DNA of 64,000 nucleotides from Fusibacter bizertensis (GCF_029914245.1 NZ_JARYZI010000004.1:248001-312000); one strand, 5' to 3'; positions 26,484 through 36,048 are shown, counted from the stretch's first letter. The notes: generated from the sequence alone by a model not told the origin. Made by a program: numbers and translations.

Positions 26484-28253
26484 ATGAAAAAAATCATCAA
26501 TAAACCTGAGAACTTAGTCTATGAGATGTGCAAAGGCATTGAACTGGCACATCCAGAACTTGAGTTTATAGAAAAATTTAAGATCATTAAGAAACGAAAC
26601 ATCAATGAAAAAAAAGTAACTTTAATCAGTGGTGGTGGAAGTGGTCATGAGCCTGCTCATGCAGGGTTTGTAGGAAAAGGTATGCTAGACGCCGCAGTAT
26701 GTGGAGATGTGTTTGCTTCACCATCTCAAATCCAGGTATATCAAGCAATCCGTGAAACTGCTAGCGATAAAGGTACACTGCTGATCATCAAGAACTACAG
26801 CGGCGATATGATGAATTTCAAGAATGCCGCTTATCTCGCTACTGAAGATGGTATAAACGTAGATTATATAAAGGTTGACGATGACATCGCTGTTCAAGAC
26901 TCGCTTTATACGGTTGGACATAGAGGCGTTGCCGGAACCGTTATGGTTCATAAAATTGCAGGCGCTATGGCTGAGATGGGAAAAGAACTTCACGAAGTTA
27001 AAGCTGCCGCTGAAAAAGCTGCAAGAAACGTTAAAAGCATAGGTTTTGCTTTTAGTTCATGTACAGTACCAGCAAAAGGAACACCCACTTTCGAAATCGC
27101 TGAAAGCGAAATGGAATATGGCGTAGGAATCCATGGTGAGCCAGGTATTAAAAGAGAAAAAATCATCTCTGCTGATGAACTTGCTGAAAGGATGGTCCCT
27201 GCTCTTTTATCTTCACTAGAGATTAAAAGCCACTCTACTTCAAGTGATGAAATTGCACTTATGATCAATGGATTTGGTGGTACACCTCTACAAGAACTTT
27301 ATTTATTAAATCATTCTGTTTTCAAAGCACTTCATAACAGAGACATCAAAGTTCATAGAATTTTCGTAGGTAATTTCATGACCAGCATCGACATGCTTGG
27401 TGCTTCAGTTTCTATCATGAAACTAGATGATGAACTTAAATCTCTGCTAAATGAACCTTGCCAGGCACCTGGACTTAACATATATGGTCCTATTGAAGCA
27501 CCTTCATATACACCACTTGCTATCATAAACAAGGAAACTTTGGCAAGAAAAGTTTCTTATGAAGTTGAAACAGATGCATCAGCATCAACTCTCAAAAACA
27601 ATGTCGTAACACTTGAAAACCTTGAATATATGGTCGATGTGATGAGTGAATGTATCATCAAAAATGAAGTGCCATTTTGCGAGCTTGACTCTTTTGCAGG
27701 TGATGGTGACTTTGGTATGAGTGTTGCCAAAGGCTTCAGACAACTGAAATCAGAGTGGCATGAACTTGTGAGCACATCAACAACTATTGGTGAATTCTTA
27801 GAAAACTGCTCACTCATCATCATGGAATACTGTGGTGGCGCTTCTGGTCCAATCTGGGGGTCAGCTTTCAGAGGTGCAGGAAAAAAAGCTGGTTTGGTCA
27901 ATGAAATGGGATTGACGCAATTTGCTGAGATGATGCAAGGGGCAATATCAGCTATCCAAAAGACTGGCGAGCGCTCATTTGGTAGAGGCGCTGTGGTCGG
28001 AGATAAAACACTGATCGATGCACTCGTACCAGCAGTTGATGCACTCTCACAAAGCGCAAAAGAAGGTCTTGATATCAAAATCGCTTTAGAAAACGGCGCA
28101 AAAGCAGCTGTAGAAGGCGCTGAGGCAACTAAAAAAATTGCTGCTCGCATGGGTAGAGCTGGTACAGTAGGTGATCGTAGCATTGGGCATCCTGATGCAG
28201 GCGCGCATGCACTTGGTGTTATTTTTACCGATCTAGCTTCTAAAATGAAGTAA
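26484..28253 (+). CDS. dhaK: Dihydroxyacetone kinase, fused DhaK-DhaL, ATP-dependent
   Basis: The 589-residue protein has a DhaK domain (about 1-330; ISGGGSGHEPAHAGFVGKG, with the substrate-binding His in GIHGEPG) and a DhaL ATP-binding domain (about 375-585; FAGDGDFGMSVAKG, GGASGPIWGSAFRGAG, GDRSIGHPDAGAHALG). The fused form uses ATP rather than the PTS. It phosphorylates dihydroxyacetone to DHAP. It lies 136 bases after gldA in the same direction, with AAAGGAAG before the ATG. The divergently arranged PocR-AraC gene is a plausible regulator. Confidence 0.95.
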   Translation: MKKIINKPENLVYEMCKGIELAHPELEFIEKFKIIKKRNINEKKVTLISGGGSGHEPAHAGFVGKGMLDAAVCGDVFASPSQIQVYQAIRETASDKGTLLIIKNYSGDMMNFKNAAYLATEDGINVDYIKVDDDIAVQDSLYTVGHRGVAGTVMVHKIAGAMAEMGKELHEVKAAAEKAARNVKSIGFAFSSCTVPAKGTPTFEIAESEMEYGVGIHGEPGIKREKIISADELAERMVPALLSSLEIKSHSTSSDEIALMINGFGGTPLQELYLLNHSVFKALHNRDIKVHRIFVGNFMTSIDMLGASVSIMKLDDELKSLLNEPCQAPGLNIYGPIEAPSYTPLAIINKETLARKVSYEVETDASASTLKNNVVTLENLEYMVDVMSECIIKNEVPFCELDSFAGDGDFGMSVAKGFRQLKSEWHELVSTSTTIGEFLENCSLIIMEYCGGASGPIWGSAFRGAGKKAGLVNEMGLTQFAEMMQGAISAIQKTGERSFGRGAVVGDKTLIDALVPAVDALSQSAKEGLDIKIALENGAKAAVEGAEATKKIAARMGRAGTVGDRSIGHPDAGAHALGVIFTDLASKMK

Positions 28254-28273
28254 TAAGAATTATGAATTAACAA

Positions 28274-28312
28274 AACGCCCCATCTTTATTAAAGATGGGG
28301 CGTTCAATTTTT
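28274..28312 (+). terminator. Terminator after dihydroxyacetone kinase
   Basis: AACGCCCCATCTTT pairs with AAAGATGGGGCGTT around TATT, followed by CAATTTTT. It is GC-rich and strong, and may work in both directions for the convergent AraC-type gene. Confidence 0.92.
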
Positions 28313-28341
28313 GATGCATGAAAATACATATAGACTCTAGT

Positions 28342-29268
28342 TTATTGTCCAATTGCTTTTCTATATTCTTGAGGTGTCACGCCATTGGATTTCTTAAAGC
28401 ATTTGATGAAATAACTACTATCATCATATCCACAAACTCTTGCAATATAGTTTACCGTCATTTCTTGATTGGAAAGTAGCAACTTTGCTTTATTAATTCT
28501 AATATCGTTGATATATTGTGTTACATTTTTACCGTAGTTTTTAGGAAATAGCCTACTAAAATAACTTTCAGAGACATTACAAACATGGGCAAGTTGTTTT
28601 AACCTAATTTTTTCTGAATAATGCTCACTAATATAGTGTATCGCAGGTTTTAGTAACTCTTCATTGGTTAAGTTATTTCTTTTTTCAAAGTGGTTAAAAC
28701 CTTCAACTGAAGAAGTAAGTTCATCTAATAACTTCTCACCTGGGTTTTGAACCATGTATTTACATATGGTTTGAAGTATTTTAGCAGTTGCCTCAATCTT
28801 GTGAAAAGAAACTAGTGGCAATTCATCGTAGTCCGCTTTAAGCATTGGATTATCAGTAAACAATCCCTCTAAATCAGAGGGTCGATAGATTTGCTCAATT
28901 TCTACCTCAGACTCACTTGGGTCCAATCTAATCTGACCTGCCATGATACCACCAAGATACATATCATTGACCATAATTGGTACTGCAACATCTATGACGT
29001 TGGCATGACAAAGATAGATAAACGGTTCTTTTGATCTTGCAGCTTCAAGCCCGCCATGTGAATCGCATTTTTCACATAGCTTTGCATATTCTGGAATCGT
29101 CCTTATTTTCTCGCAAAAGCTACTACACTCACTATGCGCCGTAAGTGGCCTACCCTTATAATCTACAGTGATAATAGCAAGATCGGAAGACTTGGCTAAA
29201 TTATCTTGAATGCTTTGAAATTCCTTTGTTCTAACTGTATCATACAGTTTTTCCCACGTATCGTTCAA
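28342..29268 (-). CDS. PocR-domain AraC-family regulator
   Basis: The 308-residue protein has an N-terminal PocR sensory domain (about 10-170; cysteines in CEKCDSHGG, LCHANVIDVAVPI, YLGGIMAGQIRL) and an AraC HTH pair (about 205-305; CNVSESYFSRLF and CGYDDSSYFIKCF). PocR domains are known to sense small diols or other hydrocarbon compounds, which fits the convergent glycerol genes. The start is a TTG seven bases after AAGGAGTG. It is 19 bases downstream of the lyase gene, so the two are probably co-transcribed. Confidence 0.88.
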   Translation of the reverse strand: MNDTWEKLYDTVRTKEFQSIQDNLAKSSDLAIITVDYKGRPLTAHSECSSFCEKIRTIPEYAKLCEKCDSHGGLEAARSKEPFIYLCHANVIDVAVPIMVNDMYLGGIMAGQIRLDPSESEVEIEQIYRPSDLEGLFTDNPMLKADYDELPLVSFHKIEATAKILQTICKYMVQNPGEKLLDELTSSVEGFNHFEKRNNLTNEELLKPAIHYISEHYSEKIRLKQLAHVCNVSESYFSRLFPKNYGKNVTQYINDIRINKAKLLLSNQEMTVNYIARVCGYDDSSYFIKCFKKSNGVTPQEYRKAIGQ

Positions 29269-29287
29269 ATCGCACTCCTTCCTTTCT

Positions 29288-30472
29288 CTATCGTCTCAAT
29301 GCAACTGCCTTTTCAATTCTTTCAAGTGCTTCAACTACAACTGATCTAGGACAAGCTACATTGATTCTTTCAAAACCTTCGCCACCTTCACCGAAGATAT
29401 AGCCTTCGTCAAGTGCGAGTTTCACTTCATGATGCATCCATTTTTCAAGAGATAATTGATCCATTCCAAGTCCACTAAAATCAAGCCACGCTAAGTAAGT
29501 TGCTTCTGGTTTTTGAAACTTTATCTCCGGTAAACGCGCCTTAACAAACGCATCAATATAGTCCATATTGCCTTCGATATATTCTAACACCTCTTCTAAC
29601 CACTGTTCTCCTTCTCCGTATGCCGCTTTCTGCGCCACAATTCCAAATATATTGGGATGTCTTATGGCATTATTTTCTAATATGGTTTGAAAGGTCGCCC
29701 TAATATTGGCGTTCGGAATGACGATATTAGAAATTTGAAGACCTGCTATGTTAAATGTCTTTGAAGGGGACATACATGTGATAGAATGTTCGGCAAAATT
29801 TTCTGATAAACTTGCAAAAGGAATATGCTTGTGCCCTTTCAATATGAGATCCGAGTGAATTTCATCAGAAACTACAATCACATCATGTGCTATACATATT
29901 TCTCCAAGTCTTAAAAGATCTTCCTCAGACCATACACGCCCTATAGGGTTATGTGGATTACACAGTATAAAAAGTTTCACACGGGAATCTTTTACAATTT
30001 CCTCAAGATGATCAAAATCCATCTTATATTGATTTTCAATCTTCACAAGTGGATTATATATAACCTGAGCACCATTATTTAAAATAGCTTGTGAAAATGG
30101 ATAGTACACAGGATTTTGAATGATCACTTTGTCACCCGTATGACAAAAAGCTTGTACAATATAATTGACTGCAGGCACAATCCCTGGCGAATAGCATATC
30201 CAATCTCTTTCAATCTTCCACTGATTTCTACGCATATTCCAATCGATAAAAACATCATAAAATGCATCGTCCATATCAGAATAGCCATATATACCATGCG
30301 TTGCACGCTCAAGAATCGCATTAACAATGACATCAGGACATTTAAAGTCCATATCTGCCACCCACATAGGTAACAAATCTTCCGAGCCAAACATCTCTTT
30401 TAAAACCCCAGGTTCATACTTAATAGAATTGGTGTTTTTTCTGTTGATAATTTCATCAAAATTCGTTTGCAT
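29288..30472 (-). CDS. patB: MalY/PatB-type cystathionine beta-lyase
   Basis: The 394-residue protein is a class I/II PLP enzyme of the MalY/PatB branch: MWVADMDFKCPDVIVNAI near the start, NPHNPIGRVW, VSDEIHSDLIL and the PLP-lysine motif SPSKTFNIAGLQ. It cleaves cystathionine or cysteine-type thioethers to a thiol, pyruvate and ammonia. CAGGAGGC precedes the ATG. It is followed in the same direction by the AraC-type regulator. Some relatives act as regulators. Confidence 0.92.
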   Translation of the reverse strand: MQTNFDEIINRKNTNSIKYEPGVLKEMFGSEDLLPMWVADMDFKCPDVIVNAILERATHGIYGYSDMDDAFYDVFIDWNMRRNQWKIERDWICYSPGIVPAVNYIVQAFCHTGDKVIIQNPVYYPFSQAILNNGAQVIYNPLVKIENQYKMDFDHLEEIVKDSRVKLFILCNPHNPIGRVWSEEDLLRLGEICIAHDVIVVSDEIHSDLILKGHKHIPFASLSENFAEHSITCMSPSKTFNIAGLQISNIVIPNANIRATFQTILENNAIRHPNIFGIVAQKAAYGEGEQWLEEVLEYIEGNMDYIDAFVKARLPEIKFQKPEATYLAWLDFSGLGMDQLSLEKWMHHEVKLALDEGYIFGEGGEGFERINVACPRSVVVEALERIEKAVALRR

Positions 30473-30772
30473 ATGGGCCTCCTGATAATTTTTGATTATA
30501 CTTTACGACTTCTTTATAAATAGAATATAATAAATCATATAAAAATTCCAACTCAAACTCCAATTAATAATGAAATAAATAAATGAGATTGCACAAAATC
30601 CTAATTCATGTTAAAATAACGCTACAATTGCAAAAAAATCAAATGAAAATGGTAGTGATGATTCAGGCAGGTATGTCAATCTTAGCGAAAGTTATAGATT
30701 GGATAGCTGTCTTTTTTTCACTACCTTTTTTTGAGAACCCCATCTATCAAATTAATTTAAGGAGATCAAATT
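30473..30772. other. Intergenic region, no gene seen
   Basis: This AT-rich 300-base stretch lies between the divergent lyase and DUF2798 genes. A short open frame here lacks a binding site and has no recognisable composition. Only the AAGGAG site at 30761 is clear. Confidence 0.5.
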
Positions 30773-31240
30773 ATGCCCATTAACAAAAGAGAAAGTATGG
30801 TTTTTACTATTATAATGTGTGCTTTCATGGTTTTTTTCATGACACTTTATAACACTGCGCGTATCCATGGAATTTCAGCTAACCTTTTAGCAAATGCTTG
30901 GTTAGGATTCCCTCTTGCTTATGCAATAGCAATTATAGCAGATTGGTTTCTTGTCGCTCCAATCGCTAAAAAACTTGCTTTAAAAATTGTTGGCTATGAT
31001 GCACCCATATGGAAAAAAATGATTGCTATTCCAACTTGTATGGTCTGTGGAATGGTGCTCATCATGTCGCTTTTTGGCGCAATCATGGGGGTAGGATTCA
31101 GCTCACAAACACTTATCGTTTGGCTTTATAACATCCCAGCGAATTTTGTTGTGGCGCTACCACTACAATTGCTTATTGCTGGTCCAGTTGTGCGCTTCGT
31201 CTTCAGAAAAGCTTTTCCAGAAGGCGTAATCGCAAGGTAA
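30773..31240 (+). CDS. DUF2798 family membrane protein
   Basis: The 155-residue protein has four hydrophobic helices forming two DUF2798 repeats (residues about 8-30 and 38-60, then 78-103 and 115-140; RESMVFTIIMCAFMVFFMTL at the start). Function is unknown. AAGGAGATC precedes the ATG. It is monocistronic and convergent with the YczE-like gene. Confidence 0.8.
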   Translation: MPINKRESMVFTIIMCAFMVFFMTLYNTARIHGISANLLANAWLGFPLAYAIAIIADWFLVAPIAKKLALKIVGYDAPIWKKMIAIPTCMVCGMVLIMSLFGAIMGVGFSSQTLIVWLYNIPANFVVALPLQLLIAGPVVRFVFRKAFPEGVIAR

Positions 31241-31261
31241 TCTCTTTTCTATAGGCTGGAT

Positions 31262-31293
31262 AAAATACGTCAAATTATAATGGCGTATTTTGT
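31262..31293. terminator. Terminator between convergent genes
   Basis: AAAATACG pairs with CGTATTTT, then TTTAG on the right and A-rich sequence on the left. It overlaps the last codons of the YczE-like gene. Confidence 0.65.
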
Positions 31294-31904
31294 TTAGCCT
31301 TCCCATACCTAAATGGCACAGCTATAGTTCTGTTAAAAAATGCAATTATTGGTCCCATAAAGAAAGCCGTTACCAGAGTCCCCACCCCAACAGTTGCTCC
31401 AAGTAAAAAACCAGTTAAAGTACAAACTAAGTCAGTACCCATTCTACAATAATGGAACTTCGCTATTTTCTTTTCAGCCATGATCAGTGCAACTGCATCA
31501 TATGTGGAAACACCAAGATCACCAGTAAAATAAAGTGCAGATCCAAAACTGATTACTAAAATTCCAATCATAAGTGCTATCCCCCTCACCAAAAGCAATG
31601 GTTCAGGTATCCAAACGTTAAAAAGCCATGATGAAAATTGGACCACGTAACCCAGTAAAAATATATTGATAACCGTTCCAAGTCCAATCTTTGATTTATC
31701 AATTAAAAATATACCTACTAACATCAATAAGTTCACAATCGTGTAAAAAGTACCATAGCCTAAAGTCGTATGACGCCATATACCATGAGCAAGTACTTGA
31801 AAAGGATCCATTCCAAACAGTGAGAAATTAAAGAGACCTACACTGAAACCAGAGATCAGTACACCAGCAACCGTCATAAATATGCGTCTTTGTTTTTCGT
31901 TCAT
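31275..31904 (-). CDS. YczE/YitT-like membrane protein
   Basis: The 209-residue protein has five or six TM segments and the family-typical GFSVGLFNFSLFGMDPFQV and GLGTVINIFLLGYVVQFS, and GDLGVSTYDAVALI in the second half. B. subtilis YczE is of unknown function though connected to antibiotic synthesis loci. GAGGAGATATC precedes the ATG. It is monocistronic. Confidence 0.82.
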   Translation of the reverse strand: MNEKQRRIFMTVAGVLISGFSVGLFNFSLFGMDPFQVLAHGIWRHTTLGYGTFYTIVNLLMLVGIFLIDKSKIGLGTVINIFLLGYVVQFSSWLFNVWIPEPLLLVRGIALMIGILVISFGSALYFTGDLGVSTYDAVALIMAEKKIAKFHYCRMGTDLVCTLTGFLLGATVGVGTLVTAFFMGPIIAFFNRTIAVPFRYGKAKQNTPL

Positions 31905-31979
31905 ACAGATATCTCCTCATCAATCCTATTACTTAATTATTTAGGTTTGCTATTAACAGACTAAACTCTAACCTGCTAT

Positions 31980-32699
31980 TCATTTAATTTGTTTACGAAA
32001 AAAAGGTCCTATCAAAGAGCTGGTTACTCTGATCAAAGTTATAATCCCTAAAACAACAAGTAGAGATACATAGAAGTTTCGTCCTCCTAGGAAATCAAAA
32101 GACCATTGAAAGGTAATCATCATAATGCAGTAAAGAACAATTGTATTAGTAAAAGTCTTGGATACGCTAATAAAAGCATCTTTTTTATGTCCAAACATGA
32201 CATCAAATAAGTTAAGCTCTTTATGGTCAAAACATTTGAGCCTTTCCTTTATTTCCTTATAGAAGATTGTAATCACAACCAAAGTTATAATCCCCAATCT
32301 TGTGATCAGGTGAATATATGCGGATACACCTTCCTTTGGAGTATCCACTCCTGTAAGCATCATTATACTGTTTACAATGGTCAACAAAGTAAAAGTAATC
32401 GCTATGGTCTCATATGGCGTAATCCTTTCAAAATACTCCCTGAGACTGAATTTTTCATTTTCATCAGAATTCCCTACTATGTAACGATTCAAAAGATATT
32501 CTGTTGATTTTAAAACACAAAAAAACAGTACATATATCACAACAACGTTTCGAATCATATCCCTATATGCATTAGGATGAACTTTCACAGTAGGACTAAG
32601 ACTCAATAAGTAAAGACCAATCGAAACCATAATACATAAACCAATCATAATTAGAAAATGTTTAATGACCGATTTAAGTAGCTTATTTTTAGAGTTCAT
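31980..32699 (-). CDS. Hypothetical six-TM membrane protein
   Basis: The ATG at 32699 follows AAGGAAGC by 8 bases; an in-frame ATG eight codons upstream lacks a site. The 239-residue product has about six hydrophobic helices with basic loops between. I do not recognise the family. Terminal sequence VTSSLIGPFFRKQIK is basic and cytoplasmic. Confidence 0.7.
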   Translation of the reverse strand: MNSKNKLLKSVIKHFLIMIGLCIMVSIGLYLLSLSPTVKVHPNAYRDMIRNVVVIYVLFFCVLKSTEYLLNRYIVGNSDENEKFSLREYFERITPYETIAITFTLLTIVNSIMMLTGVDTPKEGVSAYIHLITRLGIITLVVITIFYKEIKERLKCFDHKELNLFDVMFGHKKDAFISVSKTFTNTIVLYCIMMITFQWSFDFLGGRNFYVSLLVVLGIITLIRVTSSLIGPFFRKQIK

Positions 32700-32885
32700 A
32701 ATAACAGCTTCCTTTCTATGCATCTAACAGATTTGAACAGAAGAAAATGAATACCTATTGCCATCAAAATAGCCATCAAATTTGTAAGTTACTATATTTT
32801 ACCATAAAAAAACTTCTCTAGTATATTTCTTTTATATATTGTGCACCATCATTTATAGCACAAATTTAAAGTATTATTGCAAAAA

Positions 32886-32915
32886 AAGCCTGAACTTAAT
32901 GGAAATAAGTTCAGG
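32886..32915 (-). terminator. Terminator of the YggT-like gene
   Basis: CCTGAACTTA pairs with TAAGTTCAGG around a 7-base loop; on the minus strand CTTTTTTTG follows. Confidence 0.9.
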
Positions 32916-32923
32916 TTCATCAA

Positions 32924-33256
32924 TTATGCCTTTCTATTTGGATCATAAATTTCTATTAGTCTAACAATACCATATACAATAAGTGCATAAACGATCATGG
33001 CAATTATAGTCATTGGTTCTAAGACTGACGTGGTTTCGATCCCCTCTGTAACAGCTGATCTAAATATACCATTAAAAGGTGCTAAGAAAACACCAGTAAC
33101 ACTGTATATTATAGACACAAATCCACTCGATGGATTCGCTCCTAAAACCTTGAATATAAGTCTAAAAGCGAAAAGAACCTCTAAAAAGCCACATATATAC
33201 CAAATCGTTTTTTTAACTTTGGATCTCTTTTCCATATACGCTCTATTGTCTTTCAT
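32924..33256 (-). CDS. YggT family membrane protein
   Basis: The 110-residue protein has a basic N-terminus, then hydrophobic helices at about 18-40 and 72-100. The phrase FRLIFKVLGANPSSGFVSII, followed by TGVFLAPFNGIF, is typical of this small membrane-protein family. The role is undefined; members are linked to cell-envelope or osmotic functions. It lies 72 bases after the small 33329 gene in the same direction. Confidence 0.78.
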   Translation of the reverse strand: MKDNRAYMEKRSKVKKTIWYICGFLEVLFAFRLIFKVLGANPSSGFVSIIYSVTGVFLAPFNGIFRSAVTEGIETTSVLEPMTIIAMIVYALIVYGIVRLIEIYDPNRKA

Positions 33257-33328
33257 TTTTCTCCCATTGAGTCAGGGATTTTGACACATCCCTTAACTTC
33301 ACTTAATATTTCCTTTAATGCTATATTC

Positions 33329-33463
33329 CTAGCCCCTAATAACTCGAAACAATACTATTATAACTGCAATTACAAGAAGTACATGAATTAGACCACCGAT
33401 GGTTTTTGCTGTTACAACACCAAGTAGCCATAAAACAACTAAAACAATAACTATTCCCCACAT
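33329..33463 (-). CDS. 44-residue lmo0937-like membrane protein
   Basis: Translation of this short frame gives MWGIVIVLVVLWLLGVVTAK, then TIGGLIHVLLVIAVIIVLF and a short basic end (RVIRG). That is two hydrophobic helices of the lmo0937 family type, of unknown function, often stress-induced. AAAGG lies nine bases before the ATG. It is preceded by a hairpin terminator in a leader and followed by the YggT-like gene. It is too short to be called by length alone, but composition, site and family match support it. Confidence 0.75.
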   Translation of the reverse strand: MWGIVIVLVVLWLLGVVTAKTIGGLIHVLLVIAVIIVLFRVIRG

Positions 33464-33504
33464 AATATTAAATCCTTTCATCTACAATCTGATGCATAAT
33501 GAAG

Positions 33505-33600
33505 CACAAAAAAGCCACCTTAAATAAAGTGGCATTAGTATCAAATATTTAGTTCAAAAGTACCGGTCATCGGTTGCACTCCTACTTCAGTATGCGCTTA
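33505..33600 (-). promoter_or_regulatory. Possible structured leader of the small membrane gene
   Basis: On the minus strand a folded block (GTAGGAGTGCAACCGATGAC then CGGTACTT; stem ACCG/CGGT extended by AGT/ACT) is followed at 33536-33513 by a hairpin GCCACTTTA/TAAGGTGGC with a run of T. A terminator between a folded element and the start codon suggests control by premature termination. I cannot assign it to a known riboswitch class. Confidence 0.4.
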
Positions 33601-33650
33601 TTTCTACATTATGTCAACTCGCTGAAAATTCATACCTCCAAGATTGACAA

Positions 33651-33682
33651 AACCCCTGAGTTCTAAATTGAACTCAGGGGTT
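33651..33682 (-). terminator. Terminator of the ABC-transporter operon
   Basis: AACCCCTGAGTTC pairs with GAACTCAGGGGTT around TAAATT, followed on the minus strand by TTTTG. Confidence 0.88.
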
Positions 33683-33750
33683 AGTAGTAATATATCATTT
33701 TCTTTGCTAAAAGCAATTCTGATACTTACCATAACATATAGATTTATATG

Positions 33751-34479
33751 CTAATAAATACTTTGTATAAACCTTTTTAAATTTTCATCCTTTGGTGCTT
33801 CAAAGATTTCTTCTGGTGTTCCCATCTCTGCGATTTGACCTTCACTTACAAATATAACGCGATCTGAAACCTCTCTTGCAAATCCCATCTCGTGGGTTAC
33901 TATAAGCATGGTCATCCCTTCTTTTGCAAGTTGTTGAATAACTTGGAGCACTTCACCTACAAGCTCTGGATCAAGTGCTGATGTCGGTTCATCAAATAGC
34001 ATAATGTCTGGATTCATCGCAAGCGCTCTCGCAATGGCAACACGTTGTTTCTGACCCCCAGAGAGCATAGCCGGATAAACGTCTGCTTTATCTTCAAGAC
34101 CGACTTTCTCAAGTAACTTTATGCCTTGATTTTTTGCTTCATCCTTTGCAGTATGCTTGACAACACGTGGTCCTAATGTAATATTATCAATGATTTTCTT
34201 ATGTGGAAAAAGGTAAAAATGCTGAAACACCATACCTATGCGTTCTCGTAATTTAGTAAAATCGCGTTTAACTTTTTTGCCTTCAAATACGATGTCACCT
34301 TTGTTTTTTCTTTCAAGTCCATTAATACATCTTAAAAGCGTACTTTTACCAGATCCACTACCGCCTATGATACTTATAACTTCTCCCTCATAGACGTCGA
34401 GATCAATACCTTTTAGGACTTCTAACTCTCCAAAATATTTGTGCAAATTGTTGATTTTTAGGATTACTTTATCGTTCAT
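33751..34479 (-). CDS. Polar amino-acid ABC transporter, ATP-binding protein
   Basis: The 242-residue protein has Walker [10 protein letters not shown], signature [15 protein letters not shown], Walker [13 protein letters not shown] and the H-loop VTHEMGFA. It is of the GlnQ/HisP type. It energises uptake of a polar amino acid by the permease encoded just upstream, with which it overlaps by 11 bases. GGAGG precedes the ATG. It is the last gene of a three-gene operon. Confidence 0.93.
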   Translation of the reverse strand: MNDKVILKINNLHKYFGELEVLKGIDLDVYEGEVISIIGGSGSGKSTLLRCINGLERKNKGDIVFEGKKVKRDFTKLRERIGMVFQHFYLFPHKKIIDNITLGPRVVKHTAKDEAKNQGIKLLEKVGLEDKADVYPAMLSGGQKQRVAIARALAMNPDIMLFDEPTSALDPELVGEVLQVIQQLAKEGMTMLIVTHEMGFAREVSDRVIFVSEGQIAEMGTPEEIFEAPKDENLKRFIQSIY

Positions 34480-35149
34480 TAACCTTCAACCTCCTCTCAA
34501 TTTTTCGTAGGCCAAGACTGAGGAATGTGATAATAACATAGTAATAACATCCTGCTACAAATAGAATTGGAAACGGATTATATGTTGCGGCGACAAATTG
34601 TCGCGCTATAAGCATTGTTTCTGTAATCGTGATGACACTCGCAAGAGACGAGTCTTTCACAGCAATGATGAACTGATTTCCTAGAGCTGGTATTGCTTGC
34701 TTAACCGCTTGTGGCAGTATAATGTAATAAAATATCTGAAAACGATTTAATCCAATCGCTTTTCCTGCTTCTTCTTGCCCATAGTGAACTGCATTGATTG
34801 CACCTCTAAAAATCTCACTAATATAGGCCCCACTATGAAATGCCAAACCAATTACAGCGGAAGTAAAACTATCAAATTCAAGTCCCAGTTTTGGTAAGCC
34901 AAAATAGATAAAATAAAGTTGTAATAGTAGTGGCGTACCTCTTACGATTGAGATATATACATTTGTAATTGCCTCCAGCACTTTAAGTCTCGTGAGTTTC
35001 AGTAACATCACTAGCAAGCCAAAGACCGTTCCAAGTAAAATTGATAAAAAAGACAACTGAAGCGTCAAACCGACTGCAGGCAAAAATTTAGGTGCAAATT
35101 TTATAGCAACCTCGAAAAAGGCAACTATACTATCTATAAACGTCATCAT
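34469..35149 (-). CDS. Polar amino-acid ABC transporter, permease
   Basis: The 226-residue protein has five TM segments and the HisM/GlnP-type EAA loop ([20 protein letters not shown], then LPQA). The N-terminal [14 protein letters not shown] and [18 protein letters not shown] are typical of amino-acid permeases that form homodimers. It sits 10 bases after the binding-protein gene and overlaps the ATPase gene. Confidence 0.93.
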   Translation of the reverse strand: MMTFIDSIVAFFEVAIKFAPKFLPAVGLTLQLSFLSILLGTVFGLLVMLLKLTRLKVLEAITNVYISIVRGTPLLLQLYFIYFGLPKLGLEFDSFTSAVIGLAFHSGAYISEIFRGAINAVHYGQEEAGKAIGLNRFQIFYYIILPQAVKQAIPALGNQFIIAVKDSSLASVITITETMLIARQFVAATYNPFPILFVAGCYYYVIITFLSLGLRKIERRLKVNER

Positions 35150-35159
35150 ATATGCCTTC

Positions 35160-35978
35160 CTATCGCTCTAATATGTTCACACCAAACCATTTTTCGCTAA
35201 TTTCTTGGTATGTTCCATTTTCAACAATAGTTGCAAGTGCTTCGTTAAGTTTTTCCAGTAAAGTGGTATCTTCTTTTCTGACTGCTATACCTATCTCTTC
35301 AGCGTAAAGCATCTCACCAGCTGGTACAATGTCTATTCCATATTTATCAGGTGCTTGTAAACCAACGAATTTACCTGTAACAAGACCATCCATACGTCCT
35401 TGCTCAAGTGCCATGAAGTTATCTACATCACTCTCAAATTGCATAATATCAGCAACATTTTCTTTATCTTTAAGCATATCGTGGAACGTTGTACCTGTTA
35501 CGACACCGACAACGCCGTTATCAAGATCATCCAAACTCGTTACTGCTGAACTCGTCGGTACAAAAAACTGTGCGCCATCATAGTAGTAAGGATCTGTAAA
35601 ATTTACTTCTTTAAGTCTTGATTCGGTAATCGCCATACTTCCGATTATGGTGTCAAAGCGGTTACTTGTAATTCCACCGATAATACCATCCCACGCTGTG
35701 GTAATTGGAACGGCTTTTACACCCATCTCTTTAGCAAGTGCATTTGCAATATCGATATCAAAACCTGCAAGTTCTCCATCTTCATCGATAAAATTAAAAG
35801 GTGGGTAAGCTCCTGTCATGGCAAATGTCATTTCTCCTGAAGACTGTATCTTCTCATAAGTAGTCTCATCTGAAGATTGGCAGCCAAATAAAGTGAACAC
35901 CATTACTGACAACATAATTCCTATCACTATTTTTTTCATCACTCTTTTACTCTTTTGTTCCGTCTTCATTGTTTTCAT
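35160..35978 (-). CDS. Amino-acid ABC transporter, substrate-binding lipoprotein
   Basis: The 272-residue product starts at the ATG at 35978, five bases after AAGGAGG; a 14-codon extension upstream has no site. The lipobox VFTLFGC directs it to the outer face of the membrane. The SBP_bac_3 fold shows MTGAYPPFNFIDEDGELAGF and GITSNRFDTIIGSMAIT. The ligand is likely glutamine, arginine or another polar residue; sequence alone does not decide. It is the first gene of the operon, behind a long leader with terminator. Confidence 0.92.
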   Translation of the reverse strand: MKTMKTEQKSKRVMKKIVIGIMLSVMVFTLFGCQSSDETTYEKIQSSGEMTFAMTGAYPPFNFIDEDGELAGFDIDIANALAKEMGVKAVPITTAWDGIIGGITSNRFDTIIGSMAITESRLKEVNFTDPYYYDGAQFFVPTSSAVTSLDDLDNGVVGVVTGTTFHDMLKDKENVADIMQFESDVDNFMALEQGRMDGLVTGKFVGLQAPDKYGIDIVPAGEMLYAEEIGIAVRKEDTTLLEKLNEALATIVENGTYQEISEKWFGVNILER

Positions 35979-36048
35979 ATTTCCTCCTTGATAAAATTTA
36001 ATAATTGCATATACCGGCATCTTTATTCAAAGCTACCGTGCAAATAAA

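Noticed and set aside
27557-28273. 238-codon minus-strand frame across dihydroxyacetone kinase
   Set aside because: It lies antisense to a clearly conserved gene and has a Ser/Pro-rich composition typical of a shadow frame.
30583-30783. 66-residue open frame before the DUF2798 gene
   Set aside because: No ribosome binding site, odd composition and overlap with the next start; likely chance in AT-rich DNA.
33505-33600. Glutamine-riboswitch-like GAAGTAGG in the small-gene leader
   Set aside because: A short phrase matches, but the flanking conserved bases and helix layout do not; left unclassified.
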